A stretch of 33,058 bases of DNA from Alphaproteobacteria bacterium (GTDB taxonomy: Bacteria; Pseudomonadota; Alphaproteobacteria; Rhizobiales; Hyphomicrobiaceae), in contig JAHZKP010000138.1 in the NCBI GenBank assembly GCA_022600345.1, positions 1 to 33,058 of the forward strand, read 5' to 3'. A program made the translations under genes and the position numbers. The notes beneath the pieces are model-generated. The model did not search any database and was not told where the DNA came from. It was given only the letters and a program-made list of their open reading frames with translations. This document shows positions 26,102 through 33,058 of this stretch, in pieces. Positions within the stretch are counted from its first letter, which is position 1. The number at the start of each line of letters is the position of its first letter.

Positions 26102-27244
26102 GTGACGCGCGGTCAGGAGGCAAAATCCAAGCTGATCGAGGCCGTGCGGGAGCGTGCCACGTCGCTTGGCTTCGATGCTTTCGGGATTACCTCGCCCGGT
26201 TCCATCGGCAAAGCAGGGGCGCGGTTGCAGGACTTCCTGGAACGCGGCCGGCATGGGGATATGGACTGGCTTAAGGATACTGCTGAGCGGCGGGCAGATC
26301 CCCGCCAGCTCATGGCAAGCGCCAGAAGCGTTATCGTTCTGGGCATGAGCTATGGCCCCAAACAAGACCCACTCAAAGCACTTGAAGCGACAAGCAACGC
26401 CGCAATATCGGTTTATGCCAAGGGGCGCGACTATCATGAGGTGATGAAGGGGCGGCTGAAGGAAATCGCAGGGCTCGTCGCGGGGCGGGCTGGTTGCGAC
26501 GTCAAGGTTTTCGTCGACACAGCGCCGCTGATGGAAAAGCCACTGGCGGCGGCGGCCGGACTGGGGTGGCAGGGCAAGCACACCAATCTTGTTTCCAGGG
26601 AGCACGGATCATGGCTGTTCCTGGGAGCGATCCTGACGGAAGCGGATCTGGCCGCGAGCGCTCCTGAGACCGATCATTGCGGCAGTTGCCGTCGGTGCCT
26701 CGATATTTGCCCGACCGATGCTTTTCCCGCGCCCTACCAACTCGATGCGCGGCGCTGTATCGCCTACCTAACCGTCGAATACCATGGACATATCGCGGCT
26801 GAATTCCGCAAGCCGATCGGCAACCGGGTGTTTGGCTGCGATGACTGCCTGGCCGTTTGCCCGTGGAACAAGTTTGCCGAGGCGGCCAGCGAAGCCAAGT
26901 TGGCGGCCCGTGCAGAAACGGACAATCCACCCCTGGCCGATCTTCTGGCGCTTGATGATGGCCAGTTTCGCAAACGGTTTGCCGGAACGCCGGTGAAGCG
27001 GGCCGGGCGGGCGAGGTTCTTGCGCAACTGCCTGATTGCGGCTGGAAACTCAGGAGACATGGGACTTGCCGGATCGGTGGAAGAGTTACTGGGCGATCCT
27101 TCGCCGCTTGTGCGCGCGATGGCGGTCTGGGCCTATGGTGAGTTATTGGGAGATAACGAATTCAGCCGGGCGCGGGCGAGATATCTTCCATTGGAGAGCG
27201 ATGCCGACGTGATTATGGAATGGAATGCGGGGAGAAGCGCTTGA
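26102..27244 (+). CDS. queG: Epoxyqueuosine reductase QueG
   Basis: This is a 380-residue cobalamin- and iron-sulfur-dependent enzyme for the last step of queuosine synthesis in tRNA. The N-terminal domain carries VDTAPLMEKP (the conserved catalytic Asp near 137). Two 4Fe-4S ferredoxin motifs follow: CGSCRRCLDICP near residue 195 and CDDCLAVCPWN near residue 246. A C-terminal HEAT-like region covers about 285-380. A GTG start at 26102 is used, because no ATG lies near and the first residues match family N-termini. It overlaps the next gene by 4 nt, so translation is likely coupled. Confidence 0.95.
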   Translation: MTRGQEAKSKLIEAVRERATSLGFDAFGITSPGSIGKAGARLQDFLERGRHGDMDWLKDTAERRADPRQLMASARSVIVLGMSYGPKQDPLKALEATSNAAISVYAKGRDYHEVMKGRLKEIAGLVAGRAGCDVKVFVDTAPLMEKPLAAAAGLGWQGKHTNLVSREHGSWLFLGAILTEADLAASAPETDHCGSCRRCLDICPTDAFPAPYQLDARRCIAYLTVEYHGHIAAEFRKPIGNRVFGCDDCLAVCPWNKFAEAASEAKLAARAETDNPPLADLLALDDGQFRKRFAGTPVKRAGRARFLRNCLIAAGNSGDMGLAGSVEELLGDPSPLVRAMAVWAYGELLGDNEFSRARARYLPLESDADVIMEWNAGRSA

Positions 27245-28110
27245 AGCATCTTGTCTGTTTTGGATTTGGGTTCAGCGCACAAGCGCTGGCAGCCCGGCTG
27301 GCCCGGCAGGGTTGGGAGATCACGGGTACGTCGCGCACATCGCAAGGTGCCGAGCGCATTCGCCGTCTTGGATATGAGGCGGCGGTGTTCGAAGGAGAGC
27401 AGGCAAGCGATGAAGTCCGAGCGGCGCTGACGTCGGCGACACATGCCCTCATATCCACGCCGCCGGGCGAGGGCGGAGATCCGGTTCTGATCCAGCATGG
27501 AGCCGATCTGGCAAGCGCGCCGAACCTTGAGTGGGCGGGTTATTTTTCGACTGTCGGGGTTTATGGTGACCACGGTGGCGCGTGGGTCGATGAGGCGACG
27601 CCTGCGACGCCACTTTCCCAGCGTTCCAAGCGGCGGGTGGCGGCTGAAAATGCCTGGCTGGAGCTTGATACGCCGGGGGCGCGTCGCATTCAGGTGTTCC
27701 GGCTGCCGGGAATCTACGGGCCAGGGCGCAGCGCCATCGACCAGATCAAAAGCGGGCGGGCGCGGCGTATCGTCAAGCCGGGTCAGGTTTTCAATCGCAC
27801 CCATGTCGAAGATATCGCCGGCGTCGTCGAGGCGGCCATCATTCGCGGTGGCAAGCACAATATCTATAACGTCAGCGATGACGAGCCGGCGCCGCCGCAA
27901 GATGTGATCGCCTATGCGGCTGGGCTATTAGGGGTGCCTGCACCGCCCGAAATCCCATTCGAGGATGCGGATCTGTCGCCAATGGCGCGCAGTTTCTATG
28001 CCGAGTTGAAGCGAGTGCGAAACGACCTGATCAAATCGGACCTTGGCGTTGAGCTGCAATACCCAACCTATCGCGAGGGTTTGGCTGCCATAGCGGCGGC
28101 GTCGGGCTGA
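27241..28110 (+). CDS. NAD-dependent epimerase/dehydratase-like protein (YeeZ type)
   Basis: This is a 289-residue extended SDR with the cofactor motif FGFGFSAQALAARLARQG at the N-terminus. The catalytic Tyr/Lys of classical SDRs is partly replaced by the FSTVGVYGDHGG segment. IYNVSDDEPAPPQDVI is typical of the YeeZ/SDR group. TTG 27241 overlaps the queG stop as TTGA and has GGGGAG 7 nt upstream; ATG 27220 would add seven residues but lacks a ribosome site. Coupling with queG and the GST gene suggests one transcript. The substrate is unknown. Confidence 0.85.
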   Translation: MKHLVCFGFGFSAQALAARLARQGWEITGTSRTSQGAERIRRLGYEAAVFEGEQASDEVRAALTSATHALISTPPGEGGDPVLIQHGADLASAPNLEWAGYFSTVGVYGDHGGAWVDEATPATPLSQRSKRRVAAENAWLELDTPGARRIQVFRLPGIYGPGRSAIDQIKSGRARRIVKPGQVFNRTHVEDIAGVVEAAIIRGGKHNIYNVSDDEPAPPQDVIAYAAGLLGVPAPPEIPFEDADLSPMARSFYAELKRVRNDLIKSDLGVELQYPTYREGLAAIAAASG

Positions 28111-28261
28111 CGGAGCCAGTGGCGCCAGGGCCACCAGTCGCCTCAATGCCTGTTGATGTCCACCAATCGGGCCGTTCAGGGCGGGTTCAAACCGTGTGCC
28201 TGATTATGCCCGAATCGTGGTGTTGACTATGCGCCTATGAATTTGACGGAGCTGGGAAACG

Positions 28262-29206
28262 ATGGAATTGCAAACCTATAGGACACCGATCAGCCAAATT
28301 CTGGCGATCGCGGCCGTTTTGGCTGCAGGTTCAGTGCTGGGCGGTGCGGGCGTTATGGCCAAGGATGCAGCCTCATCGATTGCCGAGCGGTTCGCGTCCG
28401 ACGGGAAGCCGGCACCGGGCGCGTCAGGCGCGGCTCCAAGTGCTCATGACAAGGCGCGTGAAGACGCCAAGCGGGCCGTTGACCGGGCGCTGGCGCAATT
28501 GCGTGAGCGCAAGGCTGAAGGTGAACGTGAAGTTGGCGGGGCGGTCCCCGATCCCGTGGCAGATCCAGCCAAGCACGAAGCCGATGCCGAGGATCTTGCC
28601 GAAAAGCTGCGCGACGTGCGCCGCAAGCGGGCAAGCGAGGCAGCCCGCCCGGCTGATCCGCCAGGTGAGGGCGGTATTGTTTCCGAGGTTGTATCGCGGT
28701 TTGCGACACACGCGGCTGAGTACATCTCCCCGTTAGTGGAAAAACGCGTGACGGTGATGCTGGAAATGGAGGTTGGCAAAACAGGCGTTCGGCGCTGGAG
28801 CAAGACGGCCGACCCGATGTTGTGCATTCACGAGAACTGCTACTTGAGCCGGGGCGCGGAGGCGGCTGCCGAAAAGCTGTCGCGTGCGAAGGCGTTTGGT
28901 CCTTCGGTGGCGCTTGGCAAGCGGGGGCAGGCGTGCCGCTCAAAGCCCGCCTGTATCTTCCGCGACATCGACCTGGAGACGGTCGAAGCAAAATTGCAGC
29001 CTGTTGATTTGAAGTTCATCCGGCATGACCGCCGTGAAGCACAGGCTATTCGAGCAGATACGACGTGCGCAATTATCGAGGGCGCGCTGTCATGCCGGAA
29101 TCCGGTGGAAGGCAAGACCTGGAAGGCCTGGGTGGTCCCCGAAAGCGTGGCAAGGCGGGCCGGCGCCGAGGGCTTGAAGGACGCGATGGCAAAGGGACTT
29201 GAGTAG
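28262..29206 (+). CDS. Exported protein of unknown function with three cysteine pairs
   Basis: I do not recognise this 314-residue protein. Residues 9-33 form a hydrophobic export or anchor segment (ISQILAIAAVLAAGSVLGG). Residues 45-135 are charged and probably coiled (KRAVDRALAQLRERKAEGER, EDLAEKLRDVRRKRASEA). The C-terminal half from about 145 has six cysteines in three pairs (CIHENC, CRSKPAC and C-x9-C in TCAIIEGALSC), suggesting a disulfide-stabilised periplasmic domain. GGGAA precedes the ATG. It lies between the queG operon and the L,D-transpeptidase gene, so an envelope role is plausible but unproven. Confidence 0.75.
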   Translation: MELQTYRTPISQILAIAAVLAAGSVLGGAGVMAKDAASSIAERFASDGKPAPGASGAAPSAHDKAREDAKRAVDRALAQLRERKAEGEREVGGAVPDPVADPAKHEADAEDLAEKLRDVRRKRASEAARPADPPGEGGIVSEVVSRFATHAAEYISPLVEKRVTVMLEMEVGKTGVRRWSKTADPMLCIHENCYLSRGAEAAAEKLSRAKAFGPSVALGKRGQACRSKPACIFRDIDLETVEAKLQPVDLKFIRHDRREAQAIRADTTCAIIEGALSCRNPVEGKTWKAWVVPESVARRAGAEGLKDAMAKGLE

Positions 29207-29300
29207 GGGCCGCGTCGTATTCAAGCGGACGGATGTGTGGCGGACCGCATACCGCGATCTCAAGGAAATTCTGGCCGGGCGCGAGAACGTGAGCAAATAA
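29199..29300 (+). CDS. Possible 33-residue small protein
   Basis: A short frame overlaps the end of the preceding gene and encodes a TTG-initiated peptide with a basic N-terminus and VWRTAYRDLKEILAGRENV at its end, which reads like a genuine amphipathic helix. It has AAAGGG only 2 nt before the TTG, and the alternative GTG is internal. It could be a real microprotein or a relic of a longer gene's tail. No family is recognised. Confidence 0.3.
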   Translation: MSRGRVVFKRTDVWRTAYRDLKEILAGRENVSK

Positions 29301-29432
29301 TCGTGTGTGGACCGGCTTGCATTGTTGTTTGACGCCCGTCGAATTCCCGACGACCACCAGTGTATGGTACGGTCAGGATTATGCCTCAAACGTTTGACAG
29401 TTTTGCGTGCAAACGGAGGAAAGAGGGTAGGC

Positions 29433-31448
29433 GTGCGGTTCTTTATGTGTTTGGCAAGCGTTGTGCTCGCGTTTTGCGGTTCGGCGTCCAGTGTGTTGGC
29501 TCAAGAGCAAGGGGCGGTGGTTGCCCATTCGATGGAGAGCCCAGGTGCCCGCGCGGGCGCAACTTCGGGCACCCCGGTGCCGCCTGCTATACCCGAACGG
29601 CAAATTCGCTTTCCCGCTGCGTTGGAACCTGATCCGGACTCGAACTATCTGTTCGATACCGCAAATGCGGCTGAGATCAGGAAGCCCGGCGCTCCGTCGG
29701 CATCCGCGGAGCGGGAGATTCACGTCCCTGCCGAACTGGCGCCTGATCCCAACTCAAGATTCCTGCACGGCCCCGCAAAGGCGGCAGCGACACCTAAGCC
29801 CGCTCAACCGGCAACATCGCCCGAGCGGGAAATCGTCGTTCCCGCGGCGTTGGAACCGGCCCCTCCCGAGCAGCCAGATACTGAAAGCGCGATCAAGGCG
29901 AGCAGGGAAATTTCCCCCCCGAGCGATGAGCCCGATCCGATTGTTGTTGCTGTTGCGGCCAAGTTGGAGCCCGGCGCACAGACCCAATATCGCGGGCACG
30001 AACAAGATCTTGCTGCGCTCAAGGCCTTCTACACGGTTGGTGATCAACGCCTGTTGTGGGTCGACGGACAGGGTTTTTCAGCCAGAGCCAAGCAGGTGAT
30101 TGCTGAAATCGGTAAGGCCGACGACTGGGGCCTTGAACGGTCAGCGTTCGAACTCCCGGTGTTGCCGGAGAGCGGGCGAGGCGCGGATGTGTTGGCGGAC
30201 GCTGAAATCAAGCTGGGGCTGTCGGTCTTGAAGTATGCTCGCCATGCGCGAGGAGGGCGCCTAAACCCGCGCTCGGTCAGCCGGCTTTTCGACCAGAAGG
30301 CTGAGCTACTGGAGCCGATCAGCGTTCTTCTGCTGATTGAAAAAAGCGCTTCTGCTGATGCGTTCCTGCGTGAGCTGCATCCCCAGCACCCGCAATTCAA
30401 CAGGTTGCGCATGGCGCTGTTCGAGGCCCGGCAGGCGGCCAAGAGCAGAGGCGGCGATAGCGCTACCGACAGCAAGAAGAAGGGCAAAAAGGCGCGCTCG
30501 AAATCTGGTTCGCGGGCAACCATCCGGCGGATCGTCGCCAACATGGAGCGCTGGCGGTGGATTCCGCGCGATCTGGGAGAGTTCTACATCTGGGATGATG
30601 TTCCAGAACAGACGACCAGCGTGATCAAGAACGGCAAGACGATCCTCAAGGAGAAGATCGTTGTCGGCAAAGCCTCGACGCCGACGCCGATGTTTTCCTC
30701 GGAGCTGTTGTATATTATTTTTCACCCATCGTGGGGTGTGCCGCCTGGTATGAAAAGAAACGAACTGGGGCCGCAGTTGCGCAACACAGGTGGTGGCGGG
30801 TGGTTTTCCAACAAGCCACTTGCCTCGACGGTGCTCAAGTCGCACGGGTTGACGGTGACGCGCGGCGGTGTGCGGATCAATCCGGATTCGGTTGATTGGT
30901 CGACGGCCAACATCTCAAGCTATCACTTCACGCAACCGCCGGGGCCCAAAAACGTGCTGGGGATTGTGAAGTTCCGTTTTCCCAACAAGCACAACGTCTA
31001 CATGCACGACACGCCTGAGCGGCACTTGTTCAACGGCCGCAAACGCACGTTCAGCCACGGTTGCATGAGGGTGCAAAACCCGGTGCGTCTGGCAGAGGTT
31101 CTGTTAAAGCAAGACAAGGGTTGGGGGCCGGGCGAAGTTGCCAAGCACAAGCGCCGCGGGTCGAGCATCACGCTGACCAAACCGATCCCTGTGCACATCG
31201 CCTACTTCACCGTGCACGTCGATGATGCCGGCAAGACGCAGGTGCGTTCGGATATCTACGGTGTCGATAGCCGGGTCGCCTCGGCGCTGGAGCGGCGTTC
31301 GGTCCATGTCGGCTCGGTGGCATCGGGAAAGAAACCCCGCGCGACTTCGCGACGCTCATCCGTGCGCAAAAAGAAGAAGCGTCAGCGGGCCAGTGCCAAG
31401 AAGAAACCGTGGAACCCGTTTGAAAGCATGCATGAGAACGGCGGGTAG
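29433..31448 (+). CDS. YcbB-type L,D-transpeptidase
   Basis: This is a 671-residue periplasmic enzyme that makes 3-3 peptidoglycan cross-links or attaches proteins to peptidoglycan. The signal peptide covers residues 1-24 (FMCLASVVLAFCGSASSVLA). Three 38-residue repeats with the core EREIxVPAxLxPDP begin at residues 55, 93 and 131. The YcbB-type scaffold domain covers about 185-330. The YkuD catalytic domain covers about 365-615, with MHDTPERHLF and the motif SHGCMRV, giving the catalytic Cys at about 544. The tail is strongly basic (VRKKKKRQRASAKKK). No separate peptidoglycan-binding domain is seen. GTG 29433, behind AGAGGG, is preferred because it yields a clean signal peptide. Confidence 0.9.
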   Translation: MRFFMCLASVVLAFCGSASSVLAQEQGAVVAHSMESPGARAGATSGTPVPPAIPERQIRFPAALEPDPDSNYLFDTANAAEIRKPGAPSASAEREIHVPAELAPDPNSRFLHGPAKAAATPKPAQPATSPEREIVVPAALEPAPPEQPDTESAIKASREISPPSDEPDPIVVAVAAKLEPGAQTQYRGHEQDLAALKAFYTVGDQRLLWVDGQGFSARAKQVIAEIGKADDWGLERSAFELPVLPESGRGADVLADAEIKLGLSVLKYARHARGGRLNPRSVSRLFDQKAELLEPISVLLLIEKSASADAFLRELHPQHPQFNRLRMALFEARQAAKSRGGDSATDSKKKGKKARSKSGSRATIRRIVANMERWRWIPRDLGEFYIWDDVPEQTTSVIKNGKTILKEKIVVGKASTPTPMFSSELLYIIFHPSWGVPPGMKRNELGPQLRNTGGGGWFSNKPLASTVLKSHGLTVTRGGVRINPDSVDWSTANISSYHFTQPPGPKNVLGIVKFRFPNKHNVYMHDTPERHLFNGRKRTFSHGCMRVQNPVRLAEVLLKQDKGWGPGEVAKHKRRGSSITLTKPIPVHIAYFTVHVDDAGKTQVRSDIYGVDSRVASALERRSVHVGSVASGKKPRATSRRSSVRKKKKRQRASAKKKPWNPFESMHENGG

Positions 31449-31492
31449 GGGGCGAGCCCGTCCCTGGGGTGTTCGGATAAGGCGGAGCGGTG

Positions 31493-32374
31493 TTACTTCC
31501 CGGGCTGCTCTGAGACCACTTCGTATTTGCCATTCGAGCGAATGTAGATGATGCACTCCTCGTTCACTTGGCACGACATCTGGTGCGCCACCATTCCTGC
31601 CGAGCCGAAGTAACTTCCCGGTTCCATTGTCTTGGCGTCGGCTCCGAGATATTGCGGTTGTCCTTTGATTACGACGGCACGGAATGTTGAACTGCTGCTG
31701 TTAATCCTGCCGTTGAATCCAGCCGGCAGTTTAACGAAGGTCCCGCTCGATTGACCGTCCTGCGGACTGCCCCAAAGATAGGCGACCTTCGGTCCATTAA
31801 CAGCTGCAACAAATCCCGGCGCGTCGACCCAAACAACGTTCGATGCGTCGATGTTGATTGGCCTTTCGCCACGATCAAACGCCTCCTTGGAAGGCTGGAC
31901 GAGATAGGGACCGTTGTCGATCTCTACGAGCGCCATGTTGGTTGGACCGCTAGCAGCGGTAATGTGCACTTCACCTTTTGGCTGGGTCCAAAAAGACCCT
32001 GCCGACATCCACATCTTTGCGGCTTCAGGGTCGTCGTTGTGCACGAGGCCGCTGATGACCACTGCGCGGTAGGTTATGTTGTGAATATGAGGTGGTGAGG
32101 AAAAGCCCTTCGCGAATTTCACCAGAAAGCCCGTCGGCACTGTTCGCGTGCGATCTCCCCAAAGGGTACCAGCCTGCGGACTCTTGTCGCCGCGCAGGGG
32201 ATTGAGAGGAGTCCATTTGACGTCAGACGCCAAGACAATCTCGGTCGCTGGTTCCTCAGCGGTGCTTTGGGAAGCGACCTGCGCGCTACCCCAGGCGGTT
32301 ACGAAGAGTGCAAGTGCGATTGATAGAAATGTTCTCAACCACACGACATTGGCTTGCATCTGGAGCTGGCGCAT
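31493..32374 (-). CDS. Secreted cupin protein, DUF4437 family
   Basis: This 293-residue protein has a signal peptide (residues 1-35, [20 protein letters not shown]) and two cupin-like halves. The first has [20 protein letters not shown], with histidines suited to metal binding, and [18 protein letters not shown]. The second repeats the plan with [20 protein letters not shown] and [16 protein letters not shown] but lacks the HIH pair. DUF4437 proteins are of unknown function. AGGA precedes the ATG by 7 nt. It converges with the L,D-transpeptidase gene and is divergent from the NTF2-like gene, 99 bp apart. Confidence 0.87.
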   Translation of the reverse strand: MRQLQMQANVVWLRTFLSIALALFVTAWGSAQVASQSTAEEPATEIVLASDVKWTPLNPLRGDKSPQAGTLWGDRTRTVPTGFLVKFAKGFSSPPHIHNITYRAVVISGLVHNDDPEAAKMWMSAGSFWTQPKGEVHITAASGPTNMALVEIDNGPYLVQPSKEAFDRGERPINIDASNVVWVDAPGFVAAVNGPKVAYLWGSPQDGQSSGTFVKLPAGFNGRINSSSSTFRAVVIKGQPQYLGADAKTMEPGSYFGSAGMVAHQMSCQVNEECIIYIRSNGKYEVVSEQPGK

Positions 32375-32473
32375 TCTTCGGTCCTTTTCGCGGTCAGGTT
32401 GACCAGCATTCGAGAATAGTGGAGCTGGTTAGAAACGCCAGGACCATTTTGCAGCGCAAGCGTGAGGACTCGT

Positions 32474-32896
32474 ATGGATCAATCAATGCTACGTGCAAAC
32501 CTTCAAGTGGAAGTGGAAGCGGTTCACGTTTTTATTGCTGCCTGGTTTCGCGGTGATGTCGCGAAAGACCGCGGAGAGTTCGATCGCCAGCTAGGGCAGC
32601 GCTTCCATCCAGAGATGATCAATATTCAACCCTCAGGCCGTGCGTTGAACATGACCGAACTGCTTGAACCGATATTCGACGCCCACGGGTCGAACCCGAA
32701 CTTTCAAATCAGCATTCGCGAATTCCAGCTTGTCGCCATCAAAGGTGAGATCGCGATGGCGACTTACATCGAAGACCAGACGGGGGCCCGGAACTCAACA
32801 CCAAACAACTCGCGCATTTCGTCGGTGCTGTTTGAACTGCGTGGAGCGGAAAGCAAGCCGGTCTGGCGTCATCTGCATGAGACGGCGCTGGGGTGA
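32474..32896 (+). CDS. NTF2/SnoaL-like small protein
   Basis: This is a 140-residue soluble protein with the cone-shaped alpha+beta fold of the NTF2/DUF4440 group. A long N-terminal helix (VEAVHVFIAAWFRGDVAKDR) is followed by FHPEMINIQPSGRALNMTEL and beta strands such as FQISIREFQLVAIKGEIAMA and SRISSVLFELRG. These folds are used by many enzymes and ligand-binding proteins, so no reaction is assigned. ATG 32474 has GAGG 6 nt upstream; GTG 32462 is less likely. It is divergent from the DUF4437 gene and next to the IS end, in a probable accessory area. Confidence 0.7.
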   Translation: MDQSMLRANLQVEVEAVHVFIAAWFRGDVAKDRGEFDRQLGQRFHPEMINIQPSGRALNMTELLEPIFDAHGSNPNFQISIREFQLVAIKGEIAMATYIEDQTGARNSTPNNSRISSVLFELRGAESKPVWRHLHETALG

Positions 32897-32925
32897 GGGA
32901 GGGGTGGAGACGTTGCAGGGTACAA

Positions 32926-33058
32926 ACCGGGGACATCCCTGACAGAATAGACCGGGAGCATTCCTGACAGTTCAAGCTTTGTCCGAATCACAAATGGAGG
33001 TTCGGGCGATGCCTTTCAGGGAGAGCTGTCCTGTGGAGAATCGTATCGCGTTGTTTCG
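32926..33058 (+). mobile_element. 5' end of an IS481-like insertion sequence (partial)
   Basis: The left terminus carries two tandem 20-bp motifs, ACCGGGGACATCCCTGACAG at 32926-32945 and ACCGGGAGCATTCCTGACAG at 32951-32970, with a 25-bp period. The same two-copy arrangement, inverted, is found at 90-134. The copies at the two ends lie in the same orientation, so they are separate insertions of one family (or one collapsed repeat at contig ends). The transposase gene starts at 33009. Confidence 0.75.
33009..33058 (+). CDS. IS481-family transposase, N-terminal fragment
   Basis: Only the first 16 codons are present. They read MPFRESCPVENRIALF, which resembles the N-termini of IS481-type DDE transposases, where a short leader is followed by a helix-turn-helix. 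GGAGG lies 8 nt before the ATG. The gene runs off the window end. Confidence 0.7.
   Translation, partial: MPFRESCPVENRIALF

Overview
The window looks like chromosomal DNA from a high-GC alphaproteobacterium, probably of the Hyphomicrobiales. The main reasons are the block lptC/lptA - lptB - rpoN - hpf - ptsN, an hsp20 gene followed by a DUF1150 gene, an NDUFA9-like reductase, and a short RNase D beside a tRNA-Leu. Species cannot be named from the sequence alone. Most of the window is housekeeping and cell-envelope DNA. A few accessory pieces sit near the ends and around 3.4-5.3 kb.

Layout. (1) 1-134 is the 3' end of an IS481-like element, and 32926-33058 is the 5' end of a similar element in the same orientation. 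The window therefore runs from one copy of a repeat family to another, which is also what a contig broken at repeats would look like. (2) 156-916 is a two-gene XRE-regulator/membrane-protein operon on the minus strand, with tandem operator-like repeats over its promoter. (3) 1118-3425 holds a KefB/KefC-type antiporter and a small DUF2267-like protein. (4) 3426-5349 is a repeat-rich spacer followed by an AT-richer orphan membrane-protein gene. (5) 5350-8462 holds a GT4 glycosyltransferase and the ABC-F ATPase Uup. (6) 8632-10113 holds a small zinc-ribbon gene and a heat-shock unit: an RpoH-type promoter, hsp20, a DUF1150 gene and a terminator. (7) 10346-14532 holds a large autotransporter with a short-repeat beta-solenoid passenger and a secreted TPR protein. 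(8) 14660-17546 holds an SDR, an NDUFA9-like reductase, tRNA-Leu(CAG) and RNase D. (9) 17847-24207 is the LPS-transport and nitrogen-PTS block: a fused LptC-LptA protein, LptB with an N-terminal extension, RpoN, HPF and PtsN. (10) 24355-28110 holds UppP on the minus strand, then a GST / QueG / NAD-epimerase operon. (11) 28262-31448 holds an exported cysteine-paired protein, a possible 33-residue small protein and a YcbB-type L,D-transpeptidase. (12) 31493-32896 holds a secreted DUF4437 cupin protein divergent from an NTF2/SnoaL-like protein.

Functional theme. The envelope dominates: LPS export (LptC/A and LptB), undecaprenyl-phosphate recycling (UppP), peptidoglycan 3-3 cross-linking (L,D-transpeptidase), a surface autotransporter and a glycosyltransferase. 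RpoN, HPF and PtsN form the conserved nitrogen/stress regulatory cluster. The most unusual items are the single-chain LptC-LptA-LptA protein, the full-consensus RpoH promoter with a foldable 5' UTR before hsp20, the tandem operator of the XRE operon, and the paired 25-bp-period motifs at the IS ends. No CRISPR array, phage or multi-gene defence cassette was found.
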